This document shows, in pieces, positions 27,825 through 36,456 of a stretch of 64,000 nucleotides of DNA. Origin of the DNA: Thermus thermophilus HB8. Lineage in GTDB: Bacteria; Deinococcota; Deinococci; Deinococcales; Thermaceae. The notes beneath the pieces are model-generated. The model saw only the letters and a list, made by a program, of their open reading frames with translations. It did no database searches and was not told the origin of the DNA. Location: the NCBI RefSeq assembly GCF_000091545.1, contig NC_006461.1, positions 980,705 through 1,044,704 of the forward strand, given 5' to 3'. Position 1 is the stretch's first letter; every line of letters begins with the position of its first letter. The translations under genes were made by a program, and so were the position numbers.

Positions 27825-29024
27825 TCAATCCATCCAGTGCCCGAGCTTCTCCTTCTTGGCCTGGAGGTAGCGCTCGTTGTGGGGGTTGTCCCCGGCCCTC
27901 AAGGGGATGCGCTCCACGATCTCTATGCCGAAGCCGGAGAGGGCCCGGACCTTGCGCGGGTTGTTGGTGAGGAGGCGCATCTTCCGCACCCCGAGGTCGT
28001 AGAGGATCTGGGCCCCCACGCCGTAGTCCCGGAGGTCCGGGGGAAACCCCAGGGCCAGGTTGGCCTCCACCGTGTCCAGCCCTTGGTCCTGGAGGTGGTA
28101 GGCCTTGATCTTGTTCACGAGGCCGATCCCCCGCCCCTCCTGCCTCAGGTAGACCAAGACCCCCTTCCCCTCCTCGGCGATCCGCTGTAGGGCCAGGTCC
28201 CTCTGGAAGCCGCAGTCGCACCGCAGGGAGTGGAGGGCGTCCCCGGTGAGGCACTCGGAGTGCATGCGCACGAGGACGGGCTCCTCCGGCGCCCAGCTTC
28301 CCATGACCAAGGCGGCGTGCTCCTCCCCCGTGAGGGTGTCGCGGTAGCCCAGGATGCGGAACTCCCCAAAGCGGGTGGGAAGGAGGGCCTCCGCCTCCCG
28401 CCGCACGTAGAGGTCCCCCTTCTCCAGGCGGTAGCGGATGAGGTCGGCGATGGTGCCCACCTTGAGGCCGTGCCTCCTAGCGAAGGCCAGGAGGTCGGGC
28501 AGGCGGGCCATGGTGCCGTCCTCCTTGAGGATCTCAATGAGGCTGCCCACCGGGGTGAGGCCGGCGAGGCGCAACAGGTCCACCGTGGCCTCCGTGTGCC
28601 CGGCGCGGCGCAAGACCCCCCCGGGCCTCGCCACCAGGGGAAAGACGTGCCCCGGGCGGCGGAAGTCCTGGGCCGTGGCCTCGGGGTCGGCGAGGAGCCG
28701 GATGGTGGCCGCCCGCTCAAAGGCGCTGATCCCCGTGGTCGTCCCCCGGGCGTCCACGCTCACGGTGAAGCGGGTGCCCTGGGGGTCCTGGTTCCTCTCC
28801 ACCATGAGGGGGAGGTCCAGGGCCTTGGCCCTCTCCTCCGTGAGGGCCACGCAGAGGAGGCCCCGGCACTCCTTGAGCATGAAGTTCACCCACTCCGGGG
28901 TCACGTGCTCCGCCGCCATGATCAGGTCGCCCTCGTTCTCCCGGTCCTCGTCGTCCACCAAGATCACGGGGCGGCCCGCCTTGAGCTCCTCCAGAAGTTC
29001 CTTGACGCTGGCGATCCCTTCCAT
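27825..29024 (-). CDS. ribBA: bifunctional DHBP synthase / GTP cyclohydrolase II
   Basis: 399-residue fusion making both riboflavin precursors. The N-terminal RibB half (about 1-205) has VDDEDRENEGDLIMAAEH and GHTEATVDLLRLAGLTP. The C-terminal RibA half has the zinc cysteines in CLTGDALHSLRCDCGFQRD, the active-site region LRQEGRGIGL and the end LTNNPRKVRAL. The start ATG shares one base with the ribE stop (TGATG). It is the third gene of ribD-ribE-ribBA. No ribH is seen nearby, so lumazine synthase must be elsewhere. Confidence 0.96.
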   Translation of the reverse strand: MEGIASVKELLEELKAGRPVILVDDEDRENEGDLIMAAEHVTPEWVNFMLKECRGLLCVALTEERAKALDLPLMVERNQDPQGTRFTVSVDARGTTTGISAFERAATIRLLADPEATAQDFRRPGHVFPLVARPGGVLRRAGHTEATVDLLRLAGLTPVGSLIEILKEDGTMARLPDLLAFARRHGLKVGTIADLIRYRLEKGDLYVRREAEALLPTRFGEFRILGYRDTLTGEEHAALVMGSWAPEEPVLVRMHSECLTGDALHSLRCDCGFQRDLALQRIAEEGKGVLVYLRQEGRGIGLVNKIKAYHLQDQGLDTVEANLALGFPPDLRDYGVGAQILYDLGVRKMRLLTNNPRKVRALSGFGIEIVERIPLRAGDNPHNERYLQAKKEKLGHWMD

Positions 29025-29608
29025 CACGCTCTCCCCAAAAGCCGCGCCACGTAACGGGCGATGAGGTCCACCTCGAGGTTCACCCCGTCCCCCACCCGAA
29101 GCCTCCCCAGGTTGGTCACCTCGAGGGTGTGGGGGATGAGGGTGACCCAGAAGGCCTCCCCCGTAAGCCCCGCCACCGTGAGGGAGACCCCGTTTAGGGC
29201 CACGCTCCCCTTCTCGGCGATGTAGGGGGCGAGCGCCTTGGGGGGGAGGAAGTAGAAGTCCTTGGCCCCTGGGGCCTCGCGGACCTCCCAAAGCCTCGCC
29301 ACCCCGTCCACGTGCCCGGTGACGAAGTGCCCCCCAAGCCTGTCCCCCACCTTCAGGGCCCGCTCCAGGTTGGGCCTGTGCCCCACCCGCCAGGTGGGGG
29401 CGGTGCGGCGCAGGGTCTCCTGGGCGAGCTCCACCCAAAACCCCCCCTCCTCCACCGCCACCGCCGTGAGGCAGGCCCCGTCCACGGCCACGGAGTCCCC
29501 CACCTTGAGGTCCTCCAGCACCTTCCGGGCACCTATGTAGACCCGGAGGAAGGGCCCTTCCTCCACCTTCAGGATCTCCCCCGTTTCCTCCACGAGTCCC
29601 GTGAACAT
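29024..29608 (-). CDS. ribE: riboflavin synthase, alpha subunit
   Basis: Dismutates two 6,7-dimethyl-8-ribityllumazine molecules to riboflavin. The 194-residue protein shows the tandem lumazine-binding repeats: MFTGLVEETGEI with GDSVAVDGACLTAVAV in the first half, then VTGHVDGVARLWEV with KGSVALNGVSLTVAGL in the second. The stop/start junctions on both sides are tight (abutting ribD, one-base overlap with ribBA), so the three rib genes are one translational unit. Confidence 0.96.
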   Translation of the reverse strand: MFTGLVEETGEILKVEEGPFLRVYIGARKVLEDLKVGDSVAVDGACLTAVAVEEGGFWVELAQETLRRTAPTWRVGHRPNLERALKVGDRLGGHFVTGHVDGVARLWEVREAPGAKDFYFLPPKALAPYIAEKGSVALNGVSLTVAGLTGEAFWVTLIPHTLEVTNLGRLRVGDGVNLEVDLIARYVARLLGRA

Positions 29609-30742
29609 CTATCCCTCCGGGTAGGCCTCGAGCCAGAGGTTCTCCCCCAGCCACTCCCTGCGGGCAAGGCGAAGGCGGAGGGCCTCCGCCACCCGCTCCA
29701 CCCTAAAGCCCTCGGCAAGCCCCCTCCCCTCCCCCAGGATCCGGGGGGCGAGGAAGAGGGCGAGCTTGTCCACCAGGCCCCTTTCCAGAAAGGCCCCGGC
29801 AAGCCTCGGCCCCCCCTCCAGGAGCACCCCGTCCACCCCCTCCTCCAGGAGGAAGGCGAGGGCCCTTTCCGGGTCCACCCGCCCCCCTTCCCGGGGGAGG
29901 GCCACCACCCGGGCCCCCGCCTCCTCCAGGGCCGAAACCCGCGCCCCTGGGGCCCCCTCCCCCACGAAGACCAGAACCCGGGCGGGCTCGCCCCTGGGGC
30001 CCTTCCGGAAGAGGCGGGCCGTGGGGGGCGTCCTCGCCTCGGTGTCCAGGACCACCTTGAGGGGGTCGCGGAGGGGCGGGGGCTCCACCATGAGGGGAAA
30101 GGGGCGGAAGTCGGGTTCCCGCACGGTGAGGGCGGGGTCGTCCTTTAGGACAGTCCCCACCCCCACCATCACGGCGGGAAGCCACTGCCGGTAGGCGTGG
30201 GCCACGCGGCGGCTCGCCTCCGAGGAGATCCAGCGGGCGTCCCCCGAAGGGGCGGCCACCTTCCCGTCCAGGGTGAGGGCCGCCTTGAGGAGGACGAAGG
30301 GAAGGCCCTTTTTCTGCACGGCGAAGAAGACCTCGTTCTGGGCCCGGGCCTCGGCCTCCAAAAGGCCCGCCTCCACCTGGACCCCCCCCGCCCGCAGGCG
30401 CTCAAGCCCCCCCTTGGCCACGGGGTTTTCCTCCCGGGCCGCCACCACCACCCGGGAAACCCCCGCCTGGAGGAGGGCCAGGGAGCAGGGCGGGGTGCGC
30501 CCGAAGTGGTCGCAGGGCTCGAGGGTCACGTAGGCCGTGGCCCCCCGGGCGAGCTCCCCCGCCTGCTGGAGGGCGAAGACCTCGGCGTGGGGCTCTCCCG
30601 CCCGGGGGTGAAACCCCTCGCCCACGATCCGGCCTTCCCTTACCAGGACCGCCCCCACCAGGGGGTTCGGGCTCGTGTGGCCCCGGGCCCTTTCGGCAAG
30701 CTGCAGGGCCCTTCGCAGAAAGCGCTCGTCCAGGTCGCGCAA
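29609..30742 (-). CDS. ribD: bifunctional riboflavin deaminase/reductase
   Basis: 377-residue two-domain enzyme for the second and third steps after GTP opening. The N-terminal cytidine-deaminase fold has zinc ligands in HAEVFAL and PCDHFGRTPPC; the C-terminal reductase starts near FVLLKAALTLDGKVA and has WISSEASRR. The start is TTG at 30742, fixed by GGAGGG just upstream, which is part of the FMN riboswitch closing stem. It is the first gene of the rib operon and the direct target of the riboswitch. Confidence 0.95.
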   Translation of the reverse strand: MRDLDERFLRRALQLAERARGHTSPNPLVGAVLVREGRIVGEGFHPRAGEPHAEVFALQQAGELARGATAYVTLEPCDHFGRTPPCSLALLQAGVSRVVVAAREENPVAKGGLERLRAGGVQVEAGLLEAEARAQNEVFFAVQKKGLPFVLLKAALTLDGKVAAPSGDARWISSEASRRVAHAYRQWLPAVMVGVGTVLKDDPALTVREPDFRPFPLMVEPPPLRDPLKVVLDTEARTPPTARLFRKGPRGEPARVLVFVGEGAPGARVSALEEAGARVVALPREGGRVDPERALAFLLEEGVDGVLLEGGPRLAGAFLERGLVDKLALFLAPRILGEGRGLAEGFRVERVAEALRLRLARREWLGENLWLEAYPEG

Positions 30743-30751
30743 GTGGCCCTC

Positions 30752-30865
30752 CTTCTCCCATCCGGACTTTCACCGTCGGCCCCGGAATTCCACCGGGTCG
30801 GGCCCCTTTGGGGGCTTCGCGGGCTTTCACCGCCGGTGGGGACTTCCACCCCGCCCCGAAGGAGG
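30752..30865 (-). promoter_or_regulatory. FMN riboswitch (RFN element)
   Basis: The conserved RFN blocks read, on the minus strand, CTTCGGGGCGGGGTG, CCCACCGGCGGT, GAAAGCCCGCGA, CCGGTGGAATTCCGG, GACGGTGAAAGTCCGGATGG and GAGAAGG. The closing stem P1 pairs 30858-30865 with 30748-30755, and its 3' strand GAAGGAGG is the ribD Shine-Dalgarno. FMN binding should therefore block translation directly. No separate terminator lies between the aptamer and ribD. Confidence 0.93.
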
Positions 30866-30878
30866 TGCCGAAGCACCT
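30863..30878 (-). promoter_or_regulatory. UUCG hairpin competing with riboswitch P1
   Basis: AGGTGC-TTCG-GCACCT, a very stable UUCG-loop hairpin immediately 5' of the aptamer. Its 3' strand shares 30863-30865 with the P1 5' strand, so the two stems partly exclude each other. Confidence 0.55.
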
Positions 30879-30884
30879 GGCCTT

Positions 30885-30890
30885 AGCATA
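30885..30890 (-). promoter_or_regulatory. -10 box of the rib operon
   Basis: TATGCT about 7 nt before the first base of the UUCG hairpin, so the transcript would begin with that hairpin. No clear -35. Confidence 0.5.
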
Positions 30891-30957
30891 CCACCCGCCG
30901 GGAGCCCAAGCCCCCAGGGAGGCCCCGGCAGAGGGGTTCCGCGGAAACCCAAAGGGG

Positions 30958-32238
30958 TCAGCGGGCGGCCAGGGAGGCCAGGAACTCCTTGTTGTTCTTG
31001 GTGCGGGCGAGCCGGGCGAGGAGCATCTCCATGGCCTCCGCGGGGTCCATGTCCGCCAGGACCTTGCGCAGGAGCCACATCTTGTGGGTGACCTCCTCGC
31101 CGAGGAGCAACTCCTCCCGCCTCGTGCCGGACTTGAGGATGTCGATGGCGGGGAAGATGCGCCGCTCCTCCAGGCGGCGGGAGAGGTGGAGCTCCATGTT
31201 GCCCGTCCCCTTGAACTCCTCAAAGATCACGTCGTCCATGCGGCTGCCCGTCTCCACGAGGGCGGTGGCGAGGATGGTGAGGCTCCCGCCCCCACGGATG
31301 TTCCGGGCCGCCCCCAGGAAGCGCTTGGGGAAGTAGAGGGCGGCGGAGTCCAGACCGCCCGAGAGGGTGCGCCCCGTGGGCGGGGTCACCAGGTTGTTCG
31401 CCCGGGCCAGGCGGGTGATGGAGTCCAGGAGGATCATCACGTGCCCGCCCTCCTCCACGATGCGCTTGGCCCTCTCGTGGACGAACTCGGCCACGCGGAT
31501 GTGGTTCTGGGGAGGCTCGTCAAAGGTGCTGGCGATGACCTCGGCGCCTTGGACGCTCTCCCGGAAGTCCGTGACCTCCTCGGGGCGCTCGTCAATGAGG
31601 AGGACGATGACCTTGATGTCGGGCTCGTTCTTGAGGACGGCGTTGGCGATCTTCTTGAGGAGGGTGGTCTTCCCCGCCTTGGGAGGGGCCACGATGAGGC
31701 CGCGCTGGCCCCGGCCGATGGGGGCGAGGAGGTCAATGACCCGGGTGGAGAGCTCGTCCGGGGTGGTCTCCAACCGGATCTGCCGGTCGGGGAACTGGGG
31801 GGTGAGCTCGTCAAAGCGGGGGCGGTTCTTGGCGGCCTCGGGGTCCAGGTTGTTCACCGCCTCCACCTTGAGGAGGGTGGCGTAGCGCTCGTTCTCCCGG
31901 GGCGGCCTGGCCTGGCCCACCACGTAGTCCCCGGCCCTCAGGGCGTACTGCTTGATGAGCCCCGCCGAGACGATGGCCACCCGGGACTCCAGGTTGTGGA
32001 GGTTCTCGGTGAGGAAGCCGTACCCGTCCTGGCTGATCTCCAGGTAGCCCTTGACCAGCCTCAGCCCCTCTCCCTGGGTCTGCCGCTCCAGGAGGGCCAT
32101 GATGAGCTGGTCCTTCTTCATGCGCTTGTAGCCTTCAATGCCCGCCTCCTGGGCCAGGAGGTGGAGCTCGGGCAGGATCTTGCTGGCGAGCTCCTGGTAG
32201 GTGAGGGGAGTTTCCTGAAGGGTTTCCTTCCTTCTCAT
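30958..32238 (-). CDS. rho: transcription termination factor Rho
   Basis: Hexameric RNA-dependent ATPase of 426 residues. An N-terminal helical and cold-shock-like RNA-binding domain (about 40-125; GYLEISQDGYGFL) precedes the ATPase with Walker A PPKAGKTTLLKK, the Q-loop and DERPEEVTDF, Walker B HVMILLDSITRLARA and the R-loop GKGTGNMEL-type segment (KGTGNMELHLSRRL). The ATG overlaps the tal stop by 4 nt (ATGA), so it is translated from the tal-rho message. Confidence 0.97.
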   Translation of the reverse strand: MRRKETLQETPLTYQELASKILPELHLLAQEAGIEGYKRMKKDQLIMALLERQTQGEGLRLVKGYLEISQDGYGFLTENLHNLESRVAIVSAGLIKQYALRAGDYVVGQARPPRENERYATLLKVEAVNNLDPEAAKNRPRFDELTPQFPDRQIRLETTPDELSTRVIDLLAPIGRGQRGLIVAPPKAGKTTLLKKIANAVLKNEPDIKVIVLLIDERPEEVTDFRESVQGAEVIASTFDEPPQNHIRVAEFVHERAKRIVEEGGHVMILLDSITRLARANNLVTPPTGRTLSGGLDSAALYFPKRFLGAARNIRGGGSLTILATALVETGSRMDDVIFEEFKGTGNMELHLSRRLEERRIFPAIDILKSGTRREELLLGEEVTHKMWLLRKVLADMDPAEAMEMLLARLARTKNNKEFLASLAAR

Positions 32239-32906
32239 GGCTTAACCTTCTCCCAATCCTCCAAGAAGCGCTTAAGGCCGATGTCCGTGAGGGGGTGCTT
32301 TAGGAGCTGCTTGAAAACGGCGTGGGGCATGGTGGCGATGTCCGCCCCCAGAAGGGCGGCCTCGGTGACGTGCCGGGGGTGGCGGATGGAGGCGGCGATG
32401 ACCTTGACGGGAAGGTCCTGGACCTGGATCATCTCCACGATCTCCCGAAGAAGCTCCCCCCCGTCCCAGGAGATGTCGTCCACCCGCCCCAGGAAGGGGC
32501 TCACGTAGCTGGCCCCGGCCCGGGCGGCGAGGAGGGCCTGGTTGGCGGAGAAGATGAGGGTCATGTTGACCTTGATCCCCTCGGCGGAAAGCCGTTTGCA
32601 GGCCTTGAGGCCCTCCTCGGTGGTGGGGAGCTTGACCACGATATTGGGGTGGATGGCGGCAAGCCGCCTGCCCTCCGCCACCATGGCCTCGGCCTCGAGG
32701 GCCGTCACCTCCGCCGAAACCGGGCCGCCCACCGTCTCGCAGATCGCCCGTAGGTGGGCGGCGAAGGCCTCCTCGGTCAGGGCCTCCCCCTTGGCGGCGA
32801 AGGCCTTGGCCACCAAGGTGGGGTTGGTGGTCACCCCGGAGAGCACCCCCCAAGCGGCGATCTCCCGTATCTCCTCCAAGCTCGCGGTGTCCAAGTAAAG
32901 CTCCAT
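32235..32906 (-). CDS. tal: transaldolase, short (fructose-6-phosphate aldolase-like) type
   Basis: 223-residue class I aldolase of the short transaldolase family. The blocks MELYLDTASLEEI, GVTTNPTLVAK, VKLPTTEEGLKA (Schiff-base lysine region), VNMTLIFSANQALLAARAGASYVSPFLGRVDD and ASIRHPRHVTEAALLGADIATMP are visible. Enzymes of this size act as transaldolase or fructose-6-phosphate aldolase, and sequence alone does not decide. It heads the operon with rho. The promoter is shared back-to-back with that of ileS. Confidence 0.92.
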   Translation of the reverse strand: MELYLDTASLEEIREIAAWGVLSGVTTNPTLVAKAFAAKGEALTEEAFAAHLRAICETVGGPVSAEVTALEAEAMVAEGRRLAAIHPNIVVKLPTTEEGLKACKRLSAEGIKVNMTLIFSANQALLAARAGASYVSPFLGRVDDISWDGGELLREIVEMIQVQDLPVKVIAASIRHPRHVTEAALLGADIATMPHAVFKQLLKHPLTDIGLKRFLEDWEKVKP

Positions 32907-32947
32907 GGCTGGCTCCTTGTGGCGTGGGATGGTTTCGGCTTGGCCTC

Positions 32948-32978
32948 AGTCTAGCAGGCCCGGGGTGGGCGTTGTCAA
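32948..32978 (-). promoter_or_regulatory. promoter of tal-rho
   Basis: -35 TTGACA (32973-32978) and -10 TAGACT (32948-32953), 19-bp spacer, minus strand. The -35 occupies the same base pairs as the ileS -35 on the other strand. Confidence 0.65.
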
Positions 32979-33001
32979 GCCAGGGCATGGGCTGCTAGCA
33001 T
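32972..33001 (+). promoter_or_regulatory. promoter of the ileS T-box transcript
   Basis: -35 TTGTCA (32972-32977), 18-bp spacer, -10 TAGCAT (32996-33001). Transcription should start near 33008 and give a leader of about 310 nt before ileS. Confidence 0.65.
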
Positions 33002-33059
33002 GGGCTTAGCCGCCGACGGGGGATTTTACCCCAGGAAGCGGGCGGTGTAAAGGCGAGGA

Positions 33060-33304
33060 TGGGGAGAGTACCCCTGCCCAAGAGCCCCAAGCGAGCCGGG
33101 GAGGGTGAAAGCCCGGCGGTGAGGGCAGGCGGGAAGATCGCCCCGGAGCCGCGGGAGGAAAGGGGCCCAAGGCCCCGAGTAATGCCCGCCGGGTGGCGCC
33201 CGTGATCGCGCCCCAACGAGGGCCTGGGGGCTTCCCCAGGAAGCGCGGTGGTACCGCGGAAGCCTTTCGTGGCTTTCGTCCGCGCCTTCGGGCGCGGGCG
33301 TTTT
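33060..33304 (+). promoter_or_regulatory. ileS T-box riboswitch (isoleucine)
   Basis: Stem I begins near GATGGGGAGAGTACCCC. The specifier loop GGGAAGATCGCC has the codon ATC at 33137-33139, which is isoleucine. The T-box proper is AAGCGCGGTGGTACCGCGG (33241-33259), followed by TTTCGTCC and the terminator. Uncharged tRNA-Ile would stabilise the antiterminator and allow ileS transcription. The gene-free stretch 32907-33319 is fully explained by this leader and the two promoters. Confidence 0.93.
33277..33304 (+). terminator. T-box-controlled intrinsic terminator
   Basis: Stem CGTCCGCGCC/GGCGCGGGCG with a TTCG loop, followed by TTTT, 16 nt before the ileS ATG. Its 5' arm overlaps the downstream part of the antiterminator region, as expected for a transcriptional T-box. 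Confidence 0.85.
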
Positions 33305-33319
33305 GCTAGGAGGTGGGAG

Positions 33320-36300
33320 ATGTTCAAGGAGGTCGGCGAGCCCAACTTTCCCAAGCTGGAAGAGGAGGTCTTGGCCTTCTGGAAGCGGGAAAAGATCTTC
33401 CAAAAGAGCGTGGAAAACCGCAAAGGCGGTCCCCGCTACACCGTCTACGAGGGCCCTCCCACCGCCAACGGCCTCCCCCACGTGGGCCACGCCCAGGCCC
33501 GGAGCTACAAGGACCTCTTCCCCCGCTACAAGACCATGCGGGGCTACTACGCGCCCCGGAGGGCAGGCTGGGACACCCACGGGCTTCCCGTGGAGCTGGA
33601 GGTGGAGAAGAAGCTCGGCCTCAAGAGCAAGCGGGAGATTGAGGCCTACGGCATTGAGCGCTTCAACCAAGCCTGCCGCGAGTCCGTCTTCACCTACGAG
33701 AAGGAGTGGGAGGCCTTTACCGAGCGCATCGCCTACTGGGTGGACCTGGAGAACGCCTACGCCACCTTGGAACCCACCTATATTGAGAGCATCTGGTGGA
33801 GCCTGAAGAACCTCTTTGACCGGGGCCTCCTCTACCGGGACCACAAGGTGGTGCCCTACTGCCCCCGCTGCGGCACCCCCCTCTCCTCCCACGAGGTCGC
33901 CCTGGGGTACAAGGAGATCCAAGACCCCTCGGTCTACGTCCGCTTCCCCTTGAAGGAGCCGAAGAAGCTTGGCCTAGAGAAGGCGAGCCTCCTCATCTGG
34001 ACCACCACCCCCTGGACCCTGCCCGGGAACGTGGCCGCAGCAGTCCACCCGGAGTACACCTACGCCGCCTTCCAGGTGGGAGACGAGGCCCTGATCCTGG
34101 AGGAGGGGCTGGGGAGGAAGCTTTTGGGCGAGGGAACCCCGGTCCTCAAAACCTTCCCGGGCAAGGCCCTGGAAGGCCTCCCCTACACCCCCCCCTACCC
34201 CCAGGCCTTGGAGAAGGGCTACTTCGTGGTCCTCGCCGACTACGTGAGTCAAGAGGACGGGACGGGCATCGTCCACCAGGCCCCCGCCTTCGGCGCCGAG
34301 GACCTGGAGACGGCGAGGGTCTACGGGCTTCCCCTCCTGAAGACCGTGGACGAGGAGGGGAAGCTCCTCGTGGAGCCGTTTAAGGGCCTCTACTTCCGCG
34401 AGGCCAACCGGGCGATCCTAAGGGACCTGAGGGGGCGGGGCCTCCTCTTCAAGGAGGAAAGCTACCTCCACAGCTACCCCCACTGCTGGCGGTGCTCCAC
34501 CCCCCTCATGTACTACGCCACGGAGAGCTGGTTCATCAAAAACACCCTCTTCAAGGACGAGCTCATCCGCAAGAACCAGGAGATCCACTGGGTGCCCCCC
34601 CACATCAAGGAGGGCCGCTACGGGGAGTGGCTCAAGAACCTCGTGGACTGGGCCTTAAGCCGCAACCGCTACTGGGGGACACCCCTCCCCATCTGGGTCT
34701 GCCAGGCGTGCGGCAAGGAGGAGGCCATCGGGAGCTTCCAGGAGCTCAAGGCGAGGGCCACGAAGCCCCTCCCCGAGCCCTTTGACCCCCACCGCCCCTA
34801 CGTGGACCAGGTGGAGCTCGCCTGTGCCTGCGGCGGGACCATGCGCCGCGTCCCCTACGTCATTGACGTCTGGTACGACTCCGGGGCCATGCCCTTCGCC
34901 TCCTTGCACTACCCCTTTGAGCACGAAGAGGTGTTCCGGGAGAGCTTCCCCGCGGACTTCATCGCCGAGGGGATTGACCAGACCCGGGGCTGGTTCAACT
35001 CCCTCCACCAGCTCGGGGTGATGCTCTTCGGCTCCATCGCCTTCAAGAACGTGATCTGCCACGGCCTCATCCTGGACGAAAAGGGGCAGAAGATGTCCAA
35101 GTCCAAGGGGAACGTGGTGGACCCCTGGGACATCATCCGGGAGTTCGGGGCGGACGCCCTCAGGTGGTACATCTACGTCTCCGCGCCTCCCGAGGCCGAC
35201 CGGCGCTTCGGGCCCAACCTGGTTCGGGAAACGGTGCGGGACTACTTCCTCACCCTCTGGAACGTCTACAGCTTCTTCGTGACCTACGCCAACCTGGACC
35301 GGCCCGACCTCAAGAACCCCCCTCCCCCCGAGAAGCGGCCCGAGATGGACCGCTGGCTCCTCGCCCGCATGCAGGACCTCATCCAGAGGGTGACGGAGGC
35401 CCTCGAGGCCTACGACCCCACCACGAGCGCCCGCGCCCTGAGGGACTTCGTGGTGGAGGACCTCTCCCAGTGGTACGTCCGCAGGAACCGGCGCCGCTTC
35501 TGGAAGAACGAGGACGCCCTGGACCGGGAGGCGGCCTACGCCACCCTCTACGAGGCCCTCGTCCTGGTGGCCACCCTCGCCGCCCCCTTCACCCCCTTCC
35601 TCGCCGAGGTCCTGTGGCAGAACCTGGTGCGGAGCGTCCGGCCCGAGGCCAAGGAGAGCGTCCACCTCGCCGACTGGCCCGAGGCCGACCCGGCCCTGGC
35701 CGACGAGGCCCTGGTGGCCCAGATGCGGGCGGTGCTCAAGGTGGTGGACCTGGCCCGGGCGGCCCGGGCGAAAAGCGGGGTCAAGACCCGCACCCCCCTT
35801 CCCCTCCTCCTCGTCACCGCCCCCACCGCCTTGGAGCGGGAGGGGTTAAAGCGCTTCGCCCACGAGATCGCCGAGGAGCTCAACGTCAAGGAGGTCCGGG
35901 TCCTGGAACCCGGGGAGGAGATCCTCTCCTACAGGGTCCTGCCCAACCTCAAGCTCCTGGGGAGGAAGTACGGCAAGCTCGTCCCCAAAATCCGGGAGGC
36001 CCTGCAAAGGGAAAGGGAGCGCGCCGCCGCCTTGGCGCTTAAGGGCGAGGCCATCCCCCTGGAGGTGGAGGGCGAGGCCCTCACCCTCCTCCCGGAGGAG
36101 GTCCTCCTCGAGGCCGAGGCCCCCAAGGGCTACCAGGCCCTGGAGAAGGACGGGTACGTGGCCGCCCTCAAGGTGGAGGTCACGGAAGCCCTCCGCATGG
36201 AGGGCCTCGCCCGCGACCTCATCCGCCTCCTGCAGCAGGCCCGCAAAGACATGGGCCTCAAGGTCTCGGACCGGATCCGGGTGGGCTACGAGGCGGAGGG

Positions 36301-36451
36301 CCCCTACCTCGAGGCCCTGAAGCGGCACGGGCCCTGGATCGCCGAGGAGGTGCTGGCCACCGCCTTCGGGGAAGGCCTCTTCGGCGGGTTTGAGGCCCGG
36401 GTGGAGGACGAGGAGGGCAAGGCGGTCTTCCACCTGGCCCGGGCGGAGTGA
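33320..36451 (+). CDS. ileS: isoleucyl-tRNA synthetase
   Basis: Class Ia synthetase of 1043 residues, the size of the T. thermophilus enzyme. The HIGH motif appears as PTANGLPHVGHAQ and KMSKS as GQKMSKSKGN. The editing insertion CP1 lies between them with WTTTPWTLPGN, and zinc-type cysteine pairs are seen (CPRCGTPL, CWRCSTPL, CQACGKEE, CACGG). The ATG at 33320 follows GGAGGTGGGAG; upstream in-frame codons belong to the T-box. A dispersed palindromic repeat follows 5 nt after the stop. Confidence 0.98.
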   Translation: MFKEVGEPNFPKLEEEVLAFWKREKIFQKSVENRKGGPRYTVYEGPPTANGLPHVGHAQARSYKDLFPRYKTMRGYYAPRRAGWDTHGLPVELEVEKKLGLKSKREIEAYGIERFNQACRESVFTYEKEWEAFTERIAYWVDLENAYATLEPTYIESIWWSLKNLFDRGLLYRDHKVVPYCPRCGTPLSSHEVALGYKEIQDPSVYVRFPLKEPKKLGLEKASLLIWTTTPWTLPGNVAAAVHPEYTYAAFQVGDEALILEEGLGRKLLGEGTPVLKTFPGKALEGLPYTPPYPQALEKGYFVVLADYVSQEDGTGIVHQAPAFGAEDLETARVYGLPLLKTVDEEGKLLVEPFKGLYFREANRAILRDLRGRGLLFKEESYLHSYPHCWRCSTPLMYYATESWFIKNTLFKDELIRKNQEIHWVPPHIKEGRYGEWLKNLVDWALSRNRYWGTPLPIWVCQACGKEEAIGSFQELKARATKPLPEPFDPHRPYVDQVELACACGGTMRRVPYVIDVWYDSGAMPFASLHYPFEHEEVFRESFPADFIAEGIDQTRGWFNSLHQLGVMLFGSIAFKNVICHGLILDEKGQKMSKSKGNVVDPWDIIREFGADALRWYIYVSAPPEADRRFGPNLVRETVRDYFLTLWNVYSFFVTYANLDRPDLKNPPPPEKRPEMDRWLLARMQDLIQRVTEALEAYDPTTSARALRDFVVEDLSQWYVRRNRRRFWKNEDALDREAAYATLYEALVLVATLAAPFTPFLAEVLWQNLVRSVRPEAKESVHLADWPEADPALADEALVAQMRAVLKVVDLARAARAKSGVKTRTPLPLLLVTAPTALEREGLKRFAHEIAEELNVKEVRVLEPGEEILSYRVLPNLKLLGRKYGKLVPKIREALQRERERAAALALKGEAIPLEVEGEALTLLPEEVLLEAEAPKGYQALEKDGYVAALKVEVTEALRMEGLARDLIRLLQQARKDMGLKVSDRIRVGYEAEGPYLEALKRHGPWIAEEVLATAFGEGLFGGFEARVEDEEGKAVFHLARAE

Positions 36452-36456
36452 ACCCA

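Noticed and set aside
27825..29654. A 609-codon frame suggesting a ribE-ribBA fusion
   Set aside because: Residues before the MEGIASVKELL start are a Gly-rich shadow of ribE, which is encoded in another frame and is complete.
30829..30850. Short CCACC-rich repeats near the rib leader
   Set aside because: They are the conserved helices of the FMN aptamer, not separate repeats.
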